From assembly GCF_014466955.1 (NCBI RefSeq), contig NZ_AP023396.1, forward strand, positions 3,596,001 through 3,660,000: a DNA stretch of 64,000 nt, in the 5' to 3' direction. The notes under the pieces were generated by a model, which saw only the letters and a program-made list of their open reading frames with translations, had not been told where the DNA came from and did not search any database. Of this stretch, positions 17,137 through 25,082 are shown piece after piece. How positions within the stretch are numbered: position 1 is the first letter of the stretch; each line of letters opens with the position of its first letter. Source of the DNA: Nocardia wallacei. GTDB taxonomy: Bacteria > Actinomycetota > Actinomycetes > Mycobacteriales > Mycobacteriaceae. Position numbers and translations under genes: made by a program.

Positions 17137-20100
17137 GTGATTCTGCTGCTGTCCACCTCCGATACCGATCTGCTGTCCGCGCGTGCCAGCGGCGCCGACT
17201 ACCGGCTGGCCAACCCCGCGCGGTTGCTGATCGACGATCTCCCGGCCCTGCTCGACGGCGCGGACCTGGTGGTGGTGCGCATTCTCGGCGGCCGCCGGGC
17301 CTGGGAGGAGGGCCTGGACACGTTGCGCGCCAGCGGAATTCCCGTGGTGGCGCTGGGCGGCGAGATGGCCCCGGACGCCGAGCTGATGGAGTGCTCGACG
17401 GTGCCCGGCGGCGTGGCGGCCGACGCGCACAACTACCTGGCCGCGGGCGGAGCCGACAACCTGCGGCAGCTGCACCACTTCCTGTCCGACACCGTGCTGC
17501 TCACCGGACACGGCTTCGAACCCCCGGTGCACCTGCCCAATTGGGGTGAACTGCGGCGAACGGCCCGTGACGGGGACGGCCCGACGGTCGCCGTGCTCTA
17601 CTACCGCGCCCAGCAGCTGGCGGGCAATACCGCCTATGTCGACGCCCTGTGCACCGCGATCGAGGACGCGGGCGGGCGCCCGCTGCCGCTGTACTGCGCG
17701 TCGCTGCGCACGGCGGAACCGGAGTTGATCGACACCCTGCGGGCCGCCGACGCGCTGGTGGTGACCGTGCTCGCCGCGGGTGGCAGCAAGCCCGCCGCGG
17801 CCTCCGCGGGCGGCGACGACGAGGCCTGGGACATCGGCGCGCTCGCCGACCTGGATGTGCCCATCCTGCAGGGCCTGTGCCTGACCAGCGGCCGCGCGCA
17901 ATGGTCGGACAACGACGACGGCCTGTCCCCGCTGGATGTCGCGACCCAGGTCGCGGTGCCGGAGTTCGACGGCCGCATCATCACGGTGCCGTTCTCGTTC
18001 AAGGAGTTCGACGCCGACGGCCTGGCGACCTACGTGCCCGATCCGGAACGCGCCGCGCGGGTGGCCGGCATCGCGGTGCGCCACGCCCGGCTGCGCCACA
18101 TCCCGCCCGGGCAGCGCCGCATCGCGCTCATGCTGTCGGCGTACCCCACCAAGCACGCGCGCATCGGCAACGCCGTCGGGCTGGACACACCCGCCAGCGC
18201 CATCCGGCTGCTCACCGAAATGCGTTCGGCCGGTTACGATCTCGGCGCTCCCGGCGAGATACCGGGACTGGCGGAACGCGACGGCGACGCACTCGTCCAC
18301 GCGCTCATCGCCGCGGGCGGCCAGGACCCCGACTGGCTCACCGCCGATCAGTTGGAGGGCAACCCGATCCGCATCGGCGCCCAGCGGTACACGGAATGGT
18401 TCGAGACGCTGCCGGCCGAACTGCGCGACGCCGTGATCGAGGCGTGGGGGCCGCCGCCGGGCGAGCTGTACGTCGACCGGTCGGCGGACCCGGCCGGTGA
18501 GATCGTCATCGCCGCACTGCGTTTCGGCAATGTGGTGCTGATGGTGCAGCCGCCGCGCGGCTTCGGCGAGAACCCGGTCGCCATCTACCACGACCCGGAC
18601 CTGCCGCCGAGCCACCACTACCTCGCCGCGTACCGCTGGATCGCCGCGGAGGAGACCGCGGGGGGCTTCGGCGCGGACGCCATGGTGCATCTGGGCAAGC
18701 ACGGCAACCTGGAGTGGCTGCCCGGCAAGACCCTCGGCATGTCCGCGGCCTGCGCCACCGACGCCGCGCTCGGCGACCTGCCGCTGATCTACCCGTTCCT
18801 GGTCAACGACCCCGGCGAGGGCACGCAGGCCAAGCGGCGCGCGCACGCCACTCTGGTCGACCACCTGATTCCGCCGATGGCGCGCGCGGAGAGCTACGGC
18901 GACATCTCACGCCTGGAGCAGCTGCTCGACGAGCACGCCAATATCTCCGCGCTGGACCCCGCCAAACTGCCCGCCGTCCGTCAGCAGATCTGGACGCTGA
19001 TGCGGGCCGCGAAGATGGACCACGACCTGGGCCTGACCGAACGCCCCGACGAGGACTCCTTCGACGACATGCTGCTGCACGTCGACGGCTGGCTGTGCGA
19101 GATCAAGGACGTTCAGATCCGCGACGGCCTGCACGTGCTGGGGCAGGCGCCCGCCGGTGCGGGCGAACTGGATCTGGTGCTGGCCATGCTGCGCGCCCGG
19201 CAGCTGTGGGGCGGCGAGGTCGCGGTCCCCGGCCTGCGGGAAGCGCTGGGGCTGCGCGAGTCCGGCGACGAATCCCGGGAACGGGTCGACGCCGTGGAGT
19301 CGCGTGCCCGCTCCCTGCTCGCGGCGCTGCAAGCGGCGGACTGGGCGGTGGAAGCGGTCGACGATGTGCTGGACCAGTTGGTCACCGTTGTCATGTCCGC
19401 CACGTCCGGCGCCCCGTCGGAGGACGCGACCGAGACCGAAGACGGTGCGGGCGCGGATGTTTCGTCGCTGCCGCGGGGCAGCGCCGTCTCCGGGAGCGCC
19501 CGGATCACGGTGCCCGCGGACAGGATCGACACCCTCCGCGCCGTCCTGCGTTTCGCCGCGACGGAAGTCGTCCCGCGCCTGCGCGAGACCGGTATCGAGA
19601 TCGACCGCATCCTGCACGCCCTGAACGGTGGCTTCATACCCGCGGGCCCGAGCGGCTCCCCGCTGCGCGGCCTGATCAATGTCCTGCCGACCGGTCGCAA
19701 CTTCTACTCGGTCGACCCGAAGGCGGTGCCGTCGCGATTGGCATGGGAGACCGGCCAGGCCATGGCGGATTCCCTGCTCCAGCGCTATCTGGCCGACCAC
19801 GGCGAGTATCCGCGCTCGGTCGGCCTGTCGGTGTGGGGCACCTCGGCGATGCGGACCTCCGGCGACGACATCGCGGAGGTCTTCGCGCTGCTGGGCGTGC
19901 GGCCGGTCTGGGACGAGGCCAGCCGCCGCGTCACCGGTCTCGAACCGATCGCCCTCGCCGAACTGGGCCGTCCGCGCATCGACGTCACCGTGCGCATCTC
20001 CGGCTTCTTCCGCGACGCCTTCCCGCACGTGCTGGCGCTGCTCGACGACGCGGTGCGCCTGGTCGCCGGACTGGACGAACCGGCCGAGTCGAATCACGTG

Positions 20101-20868
20101 CGCGCGCACGCACGGTCGGATCTGGCGGAGCACGGCGACGAACGTCGCGCCACCACCCGCATCTTCGGTTCCAAGCCCGGCACCTACGGCGCGGGACTGC
20201 TGCAGCTGATCGACTCCAAGAGCTGGCGCACCGACGACGATCTGGCCGAGGTGTACACGGCCTGGGGTGGATTCGCCTACGGCCGTGGTCTCGACGGCAT
20301 CCCGGCGGCCGACGACATGCGCACGGCGTACCGGCGCATCACGGTGGCGGCCAAGAACACCGACACCCGCGAGCACGACATCGCCGACTCCGACGACTAC
20401 TTCCAGTACCACGGCGGCATGGTCGCGGCGGTGCGGGCCCTGACCGGCAGCAATCCCGAGGCCTACATCGGCGACAGCACGCGGCCGGACGCGGTGCGCA
20501 CCCGCACGCTGTCGGAGGAGACCACCCGCGTGTTCCGTGCCCGTGTGGTGAACCCGCGGTGGCTCGAGGCGATGCGCCGGCACGGCTACAAGGGCGCCTT
20601 CGAGATGGCGGCGACCGTCGACTACCTGTTCGGGTACGACGCCACCACCAATGTCGTCGCCGACTGGATGTACGAGAAGCTCTCCGAGAGCTACGTTTTC
20701 GACGACGTGAACCGCAAGTTCATGGAACAGTCGAACCCCTGGGCGCTGCACGGCATCGCCGAGCGCCTGCTGGAGGCCGCCGAGCGCAAGCTGTGGGAGC
20801 ACCCCGAACCGGCGACGCTGGACCGGTTGCGGCAGGTGTACCTGGAAACCGAGGGTGAACTCGAGTAG
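17137..20868 (+). CDS. cobN: Cobaltochelatase subunit CobN
   Basis: A 1243-residue large subunit of the ATP-dependent CobNST chelatase that inserts cobalt into hydrogenobyrinate a,c-diamide. Family segments include MVHLGKHGNLEWLPGKTLGM (about 528-547), the Mg-chelatase H-type region with FLVNDPGEGTQAKRRAHA, and RIFGSKPGTYGAGLLQLID. An Asp/Glu-rich, poorly conserved insert lies around residues 760-785. The open frame begins at ATG 17107, but GTG 17137 is preferred: GAGGAAGG at 17122-17129 is 7 bases upstream, and the protein then begins MILLLSTSDTDLLSA as in homologues. Behind a cobalamin riboswitch. cobS and cobT are not in the window. Confidence 0.95.
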   Translation: MILLLSTSDTDLLSARASGADYRLANPARLLIDDLPALLDGADLVVVRILGGRRAWEEGLDTLRASGIPVVALGGEMAPDAELMECSTVPGGVAADAHNYLAAGGADNLRQLHHFLSDTVLLTGHGFEPPVHLPNWGELRRTARDGDGPTVAVLYYRAQQLAGNTAYVDALCTAIEDAGGRPLPLYCASLRTAEPELIDTLRAADALVVTVLAAGGSKPAAASAGGDDEAWDIGALADLDVPILQGLCLTSGRAQWSDNDDGLSPLDVATQVAVPEFDGRIITVPFSFKEFDADGLATYVPDPERAARVAGIAVRHARLRHIPPGQRRIALMLSAYPTKHARIGNAVGLDTPASAIRLLTEMRSAGYDLGAPGEIPGLAERDGDALVHALIAAGGQDPDWLTADQLEGNPIRIGAQRYTEWFETLPAELRDAVIEAWGPPPGELYVDRSADPAGEIVIAALRFGNVVLMVQPPRGFGENPVAIYHDPDLPPSHHYLAAYRWIAAEETAGGFGADAMVHLGKHGNLEWLPGKTLGMSAACATDAALGDLPLIYPFLVNDPGEGTQAKRRAHATLVDHLIPPMARAESYGDISRLEQLLDEHANISALDPAKLPAVRQQIWTLMRAAKMDHDLGLTERPDEDSFDDMLLHVDGWLCEIKDVQIRDGLHVLGQAPAGAGELDLVLAMLRARQLWGGEVAVPGLREALGLRESGDESRERVDAVESRARSLLAALQAADWAVEAVDDVLDQLVTVVMSATSGAPSEDATETEDGAGADVSSLPRGSAVSGSARITVPADRIDTLRAVLRFAATEVVPRLRETGIEIDRILHALNGGFIPAGPSGSPLRGLINVLPTGRNFYSVDPKAVPSRLAWETGQAMADSLLQRYLADHGEYPRSVGLSVWGTSAMRTSGDDIAEVFALLGVRPVWDEASRRVTGLEPIALAELGRPRIDVTVRISGFFRDAFPHVLALLDDAVRLVAGLDEPAESNHVRAHARSDLAEHGDERRATTRIFGSKPGTYGAGLLQLIDSKSWRTDDDLAEVYTAWGGFAYGRGLDGIPAADDMRTAYRRITVAAKNTDTREHDIADSDDYFQYHGGMVAAVRALTGSNPEAYIGDSTRPDAVRTRTLSEETTRVFRARVVNPRWLEAMRRHGYKGAFEMAATVDYLFGYDATTNVVADWMYEKLSESYVFDDVNRKFMEQSNPWALHGIAERLLEAAERKLWEHPEPATLDRLRQVYLETEGELE

Positions 20869-20876
20869 TTCTCGCG

Positions 20877-20900
20877 CGCCCGCGCCTACGCGCGCGGGCG
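20877..20900 (+). terminator. GC-rich hairpin after cobN
   Basis: CGCCCGCGC pairs with GCGCGGGCG across a 6-base loop, starting 9 bases after the cobN stop. No T-tract follows. Position supports a terminator separating cobN from the PPOX gene. Confidence 0.5.
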
Positions 20901-20961
20901 TAGGGAGTCGTGCGTCCCGGGGCGGATGTGGCCGGGCCCGCGCCGCCGTAGTGTCTGGTCC

Positions 20962-21339
20962 ATGACCTGGAACGATCTCGCGCAATCCAAGTACGCGCTG
21001 CTGACGACCTACAAGAAGGACGGCACCGCGGTCGGCACCCCGGTCTGGGTGGCGCCCGACGGTGACCGCATCGTCGTGTGGACCAACGCCGAGGCCTGGA
21101 AGGTGAAACGGATTCGCCGCAATCCGTCGGTCACGCTGCAGCCGTGCGACAACCGCGGCCGCACGCGGGGCGGCGAGGTGCTGGCGGGCACGGCGGAGGT
21201 TCTCGACGCGGCCGGCACGGACCGGGTGCGCGGCGTGATCGGCCGCAAGTACGGTGTGCTCGGCATCCTGGCCGTGCAGGGGCACAAGCTGATCCGGGGC
21301 AGGGATCGGTCGGTCGGCCTGTCGATCAGCCCCCGGTGA
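20962..21339 (+). CDS. PPOX-class F420-dependent oxidoreductase, Rv2061c-like (copy 1)
   Basis: A 125-residue split-barrel protein: SKYALLTTYKKDGTAVGTPV at residues 8-27, then VWTNAEAWKVKRIRRNPSVT and LQPCDNRGRTRG, the signature of the Rv2061c family. Such proteins are thought to bind F420 or flavin; the substrate is unknown. ATG 20962 gives the usual compact length. It lies downstream of cobN, as Rv2061c does in M. tuberculosis, and its last 14 bases overlap the 3' end of a convergent paralogue. Confidence 0.85.
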   Translation: MTWNDLAQSKYALLTTYKKDGTAVGTPVWVAPDGDRIVVWTNAEAWKVKRIRRNPSVTLQPCDNRGRTRGGEVLAGTAEVLDAAGTDRVRGVIGRKYGVLGILAVQGHKLIRGRDRSVGLSISPR

Positions 21340-21709
21340 CGATCTCGATGCCGACGGTGCCGCGCCGTCCGCGGCGCAGCACGCTGCCGGTGACGACGAG
21401 CCGGCCCGGCACGGAGTACTTGCGCTTGATCAGCGTGCGTACCCGTTCGCTGCCCTCGTCGTCGAGAATCCTTGCGGCGCCTTCGATTACGTCGCCGTGC
21501 GGCTTGCCGGCGGCGTTGCACGGTTGCAGTGTCACGGCGGGATTGCGGCGGATGCGCTTGACCTTCCAGCTGTCGGTGACCGTCCAGACGTACAGTTTGC
21601 CGCCGTCGAGCGCCGCCCACAGCGGTGTCGCGACGGGGGTGCCGTCCTTGCGAAACGTGGTCAGGAGAACGTATTTGGCGGTGCCGACGGCACCGAAGGG
21701 GTTGTCCAC
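21326..21709 (-). CDS. PPOX-class F420-dependent oxidoreductase, Rv2061c-like (copy 2)
   Basis: A 127-residue paralogue of the convergent neighbour: AKYVLLTTFRKDGTPVATPL, VWTVTDSWKVKRIRRNPAVT and LQPCNAAGKPHG align segment by segment with it. The C-terminal part diverges (LVVTGSVLRRGRRGTVGIE versus LAVQGHKLIRGRDRSVGLS). The pair looks like an inverted duplication of one Rv2061c-type gene that now meets tail to tail with a 14-bp overlap. Its start (GTG 21709) is 10 bases from the 3' end of the upstream PadR gene on the same strand, so it may be co-transcribed with padR. Confidence 0.85.
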   Translation of the reverse strand: MDNPFGAVGTAKYVLLTTFRKDGTPVATPLWAALDGGKLYVWTVTDSWKVKRIRRNPAVTLQPCNAAGKPHGDVIEGAARILDDEGSERVRTLIKRKYSVPGRLVVTGSVLRRGRRGTVGIEIVTGG

Positions 21710-21718
21710 CGGGGCAGC

Positions 21719-22285
21719 CTATCCGGCCGTGTCCGGGTCGTCGGCCATGCGGTACTCGCCCGCCGCCAGCCGCCGCCGCAGCCGGCCGGTCCAGCCGGTG
21801 AAGTTGTCGAAGACGCCGCTCCACAGTTCGAGCAGGTCGGGGGAGTGCGGTGCGTCGTAGCGGCCGGGAAACTCCGACCGCATGGCCAGCAGATCGTCGC
21901 GGATCTCGGTGGTGGCCCGCTCCTGCGCGGCGAGCAGATCGACCACCTCCTGCCGCGGCAGCGCGTCCATGAACGCGATGCCCGCGCCGAGTTCCTCCAT
22001 GTCGACGCTGACCAGCGCGGCTCGCAAGCGCGTGAAGAATTCGTCGTCGCCGGCCGCGGTCAGCTCGAACAAGGTGCGGCCGGGGCCCTGGTCGCTGTCC
22101 TCGGTGCGCACGGCGCGCAGCTTGCTCTCCGTGGTGAGTTGCTTCAGGGCGTGATAGATCGACCCCGGCCGCACGGTGGTCCAGGTCTCGGCTCGCCACG
22201 ACAGCAGTTCCTGGCGCACCGCGTACCCGTAGGTGGGCTGATGCAGCCGGATGATGCCCAGCACAAGCAGGCGTACGGCGGACAC
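21719..22285 (-). CDS. PadR-family transcriptional regulator with paired operators
   Basis: A 188-residue PadR protein. The winged helix is at the N-terminus: RLLVLGIIRLHQPTYGYAVR, TTVRPGSIYHALKQL, and the wing region ending FELTAAGDDEFF. A long helical C-terminal dimerisation region follows. Longer starts exist at ATG 22312 and TTG 22321, but GTG 22285 has the best ribosome-binding site (AAGGGAG, 5 bases upstream) and places the first helix as in other PadR proteins. The two palindromes at 22318-22327 and 22360-22369 lie in its promoter region, shared with the divergent VOC gene. Autoregulation and control of the VOC gene are the expected roles. Confidence 0.85.
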   Translation of the reverse strand: MSAVRLLVLGIIRLHQPTYGYAVRQELLSWRAETWTTVRPGSIYHALKQLTTESKLRAVRTEDSDQGPGRTLFELTAAGDDEFFTRLRAALVSVDMEELGAGIAFMDALPRQEVVDLLAAQERATTEIRDDLLAMRSEFPGRYDAPHSPDLLELWSGVFDNFTGWTGRLRRRLAAGEYRMADDPDTAG

Positions 22286-22315
22286 GAGGGCTCCCTTCGA
22301 CAGGTGACCCATGCT

Positions 22316-22371
22316 ATTCAAATTTGACTTCCCAGGCCAGCCGACCTACCGTGGACTAGTCAAATTTGAAT
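22316..22371. promoter_or_regulatory. Two identical TCAAATTTGA palindromes between padR and the VOC gene
   Basis: ATTCAAATTTGACT at 22316-22329 and AGTCAAATTTGAAT at 22358-22371 are exact reverse complements. Each contains the perfect 10-bp palindrome TCAAATTTGA. The two palindromes are 42 bp apart centre to centre, about four helical turns, so a dimer at each would lie on the same face of the DNA. Such AT-rich symmetric sequence is exceptional in this GC-rich window. These are probable PadR operators. Confidence 0.8.
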
Positions 22372-22393
22372 ACCTTGTGAAGGGAGGGGACGG

Positions 22394-23095
22394 GTGGCCA
22401 TCTCCATTCCGGTGCTCTGGAGCGGCGATCTGCCGGTCACGCTCGAGTTCTATCGCGCGCTCGGGTATAAGGTGACCGACGAGCAGTCCAGGCCCTACGC
22501 CTACGCCGTGCTGCACCGCGACGGCTATCAGATCCACTTGGGCCCGACACCGAAGCAGGCCGGCAGCGCCGAGGAGGCGTACGTGGGCTGCCTGGTGATG
22601 ATCGACGACGCCGCGCGCCGGCACGCGGAATTCAGTGCGGCGCTGCGCGAGCACTACGGCCGGGTCCCGGCGCGCGGCGCGCCGCGGATCACCCGGTTCC
22701 GGCCGGGCCAGACCCGGTTCACCGTCGTCGACCCCGCCGGTAACTCGATCATCTACATCGAGCACGGCGAACCCGACCTCGAATACGGGGGATCTCGTGC
22801 ACTCGCCGGGCTGGCGCGGGTGCTGGACAATGCCCGGATCCTGCGGGACTTCAAGAGCAACGAGGCCGAGTCGATCCGGGTGCTGGAAGTGGGGCTGCGG
22901 CGGTTCGGCCACTCCGCTACGCCGCTCGAGCGCGGCCGCGCCTGCGCGATGTTGGCCGATATGCATTCCGCCGCAGGCGATGTCGAGCAGGCGGCCGGAC
23001 GGCGGCGCGAACTCGCGGCCTTGGCGTTGGCGGACGACGAGCTCGCCGCGCTGCGCGCCGAGTTCCCGGGGGCGTGCGAACCGGGTGAGAACTGA
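22394..23095 (+). CDS. Glyoxalase/bleomycin-resistance (VOC) fold protein with a helical C-terminal extension
   Basis: A 233-residue protein. Residues 1-128 form a VOC module of the bleomycin-binding type: SIPVLWSGDLPVTLEFYRAL, YAYAVLHRDGYQIHL and FTVVDPAGNSIIYIEHGEP. Residues 140-230 are helical and TPR-like (ARVLDNARILRDFKSNEAES), predicted to be cytoplasmic. A single VOC module usually dimerises to form the ligand or metal site, giving binding and sequestration of a drug or an enzyme activity. GTG 22394 follows a strong AAGGGAGGGGA site. Divergent from PadR and behind the shared palindromes, so it is probably induced by the PadR ligand. Drug resistance is plausible but unproven. Confidence 0.8.
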   Translation: MAISIPVLWSGDLPVTLEFYRALGYKVTDEQSRPYAYAVLHRDGYQIHLGPTPKQAGSAEEAYVGCLVMIDDAARRHAEFSAALREHYGRVPARGAPRITRFRPGQTRFTVVDPAGNSIIYIEHGEPDLEYGGSRALAGLARVLDNARILRDFKSNEAESIRVLEVGLRRFGHSATPLERGRACAMLADMHSAAGDVEQAAGRRRELAALALADDELAALRAEFPGACEPGEN

Positions 23096-23134
23096 CCTCT
23101 GCCCCGGAGCTTTTCCGATCGCTCGGCCGCGTGC

Positions 23135-23902
23135 TCAGGCGGCCAGGGTCAGCACGCGCGGGCCGTCGTCGGTGACGGCGATGGTGTGCTCGGAGTGGGC
23201 GGTGCGCGAACCGTCGGCCGAGCGCAGCGTCCAGCCGTCCGGGTCGGTCACGATGCGGTCGGTGCCCGCGGCGAACCACGGCTCCAGGGCGAGGGTCAGG
23301 CCCGGGCGCAGGCGCATACCGCGGCCGGGGCGCCCGGCATTGGCCACGTGCGGATCCTCGTGCATGGTGCGGCCCAGGCCGTGACCGCCGAATTCGGTGT
23401 TGACCCGGTAGCCGTAGCCGTGGGCGACCTCGGCGATGGTCGCGGAGATGTCGCCGATCCGGTTGCCGGGCCGGGCCACCTCGATGGCGGCGGCCAGCGC
23501 CTCCTCGGTCGCTCGGACCAGGCGGCTGTCCTGTTCGTCGGCGGTGCCGACGATGACCGTGATCGCCGAGTCGGCCACCCAGCCGTCGATGCTCACCGCG
23601 AGATCGATGCTCAGGACATCGCCGTCGCGCAGGGTGTAGTCGAACGGAAGGCCGTGCAGCACAGCATCGTTGACGGACAGGCACACGGTGTTGCGGAACG
23701 GTCCGCGCCCGAACGAGGGCGCGTAGTCCCAGTAGCAGGAGGTCGCGCCGCGCTCGCGGATGCGCTCGCGGACGTGCCGCTCGAGGTCGAGCAGGTTGAC
23801 TCCCACCTGTGCGCGGTCACGGAGTTCGGCCAGGACTTCGGCGACGAATCGGCCGGTCACATGCATCCGTGCGATCTCGGCGGGTGTTTTCAGTTCGACC
23901 AC
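23135..23902 (-). CDS. map: Type I methionine aminopeptidase
   Basis: A 255-residue MetAP that would remove N-terminal methionine from nascent proteins. Substrate-loop His is in SVNDAVLHGLPF. Metal ligands are all present: Asp in SIDLAVSIDG, Asp in GWVADSAITVIVG, His in GGHGLGRTMHEDP, Glu in LALEPWF and Glu in AHSEHTIAVT. GTG 23902 follows GGAGG at 6 bases and is preferred to the frame start at 23935, whose added residues encode the operator palindrome. Divergent from an XRE regulator with palindromes between them, so unlike a housekeeping map gene it looks regulated. It may be an extra, inducible MetAP. Confidence 0.93.
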   Translation of the reverse strand: MVELKTPAEIARMHVTGRFVAEVLAELRDRAQVGVNLLDLERHVRERIRERGATSCYWDYAPSFGRGPFRNTVCLSVNDAVLHGLPFDYTLRDGDVLSIDLAVSIDGWVADSAITVIVGTADEQDSRLVRATEEALAAAIEVARPGNRIGDISATIAEVAHGYGYRVNTEFGGHGLGRTMHEDPHVANAGRPGRGMRLRPGLTLALEPWFAAGTDRIVTDPDGWTLRSADGSRTAHSEHTIAVTDDGPRVLTLAA

Positions 23903-23919
23903 GAGCAGCCTCCAGTATC

Positions 23920-23961
23920 GGTATTTAAATACCACCCTAGCGCTTGCGGTATTTGAATACC
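23920..23961. promoter_or_regulatory. Two 14-bp palindromes between map and the XRE regulator gene
   Basis: GGTATTTAAATACC at 23920-23933 is a perfect palindrome. GGTATTTGAATACC at 23948-23961 is the same with one central mismatch. Starts are 28 bp apart. The first lies 18 bases before the map start and the second 19 bases before the XRE start, a symmetric arrangement expected for one repressor controlling both genes. Confidence 0.8.
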
Positions 23962-23979
23962 AACCCGTAGGGTAGCCGC

Positions 23980-24243
23980 ATGGTCCGCCTACCCCTCACT
24001 CCAGCCCAGGTCGAGGCGGGTCGCCGCCTCGGCGCGTACCTGCGCGCGGCGCGGGCGCAGCGCGACCCGGCCGCGGTGGCCCTCGCGGCGGGCATCTCGC
24101 CGGAGACGCTCCGCAAGATCGAATCCGGCCGGTTGCCCAGCCCCGCCTTCGGCACGGTGGTCGGCTTGAGCCGGGCGCTGGACATTCCGCTGCAGGAGCT
24201 GGCCGAAGTCTGGCAGTCCGCGGCTCTGGCCGAATCGGCTTAG
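23980..24243 (+). CDS. XRE-family helix-turn-helix regulator
   Basis: An 87-residue protein that is almost entirely one HTH domain: GRRLGAYLRAARAQRDPAAV, then VALAAGISPETLRKIESGR as the HTH proper, then TVVGLSRALDIPLQELAEVW. No second domain, so it probably dimerises directly and may bind the two palindromes in the map-xre gap. ATG 23980 is the first start after the operators. Its stop overlaps the convergent espG end by 4 bases. A partner or inducer is not evident. Confidence 0.85.
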   Translation: MVRLPLTPAQVEAGRRLGAYLRAARAQRDPAAVALAAGISPETLRKIESGRLPSPAFGTVVGLSRALDIPLQELAEVWQSAALAESA

Positions 24244-25082
24244 CTCGGCGTGGCGGGGCGGAGGCCGGGAGTGGCGGGACCGGGAGGGGCGTCGACGACT
24301 CGCTGGGGGGTCAGTTCGGCGGAGTCCTCCATGTAGTCGCGGAATTCGAGTAGAGCGTGGTCGAGCAGGCGGGTGACCGCGCCGCGGATGGTGGGGGTAT
24401 CGGCGGGGCGGACGGTGATGGTGCGGCTGCCGGTTTCCATGTAGCGGCCGTCGCCCTCGATGTCGTACCAGCGGACGGTGCCGACCTTGCGGGGTGGGCG
24501 CAGGCCCTGGCGGCGCGGGCCGCGGAAGACGGTGACGACTCCGGCGCCGGTGGCGGGGCGCCGGATGAGTTCGCGGTAGCGCTGCAGCGGCGTCGATTCG
24601 CCGGTGTAGCGGAGGATCGGCTGGCGTTCGGGGTAGAGGTCGGCGGCGACGAAGGCCTGGGCGGGGCGGGTGCCGGGCGGTTGTTCCGGGAGGAGCATCG
24701 TCAGGCGTTCGGGTAACCGGTCGGCGGCGGTGATGGAGAGTTCGATGCGGCTCCGGCGGGTGAATTGCATGGCCAGCGCGGCATGGCGGTCGTGCCGGGC
24801 GGCGGCGACGCGGATCGGGCCCGCTTGGTCGGAGACACCGTGGATCTCCGCCCAGACCTCCGGATCGGTGAGTACCGTGAAGGCGCGGCGCAGCAGGTCG
24901 GCCTCGTTCCAGCTCAACCGGCCGCGTTCGGAATACTCCTGCCGGACGCGAGACCAGAACTGGTCGCGCTCGTTGACGTGCCCGAACCGGGACAGATAGT
25001 CGAGTGGGTACAGCATGCGGTCGTTGGCCGGCCCGAACCACAGGGCCGCGAATTCCTCTTCATCGAACGACCAGGACGCCAT
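24240..25082 (-). CDS. EspG-family ESX secretion-associated chaperone
   Basis: A 280-residue EspG-like protein. It begins MASWSFDEEEFAALWFGPAN, typical of actinobacterial EspG, and has alternating beta and helical segments (RIELSITAADRLPERLTML, GTVRWYDIEGDGRYMETG). In mycobacteria EspG binds PE-PPE dimers in the cytosol and delivers them to the ESX machine. Its ATG shares one base with the stop of the PPE-like gene upstream (TAATG), so the two are translationally coupled and EspG is likely the dedicated chaperone of that protein. No EccC, EccD or EsxA/B is in the window. Confidence 0.8.
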   Translation of the reverse strand: MASWSFDEEEFAALWFGPANDRMLYPLDYLSRFGHVNERDQFWSRVRQEYSERGRLSWNEADLLRRAFTVLTDPEVWAEIHGVSDQAGPIRVAAARHDRHAALAMQFTRRSRIELSITAADRLPERLTMLLPEQPPGTRPAQAFVAADLYPERQPILRYTGESTPLQRYRELIRRPATGAGVVTVFRGPRRQGLRPPRKVGTVRWYDIEGDGRYMETGSRTITVRPADTPTIRGAVTRLLDHALLEFRDYMEDSAELTPQRVVDAPPGPATPGLRPATPS

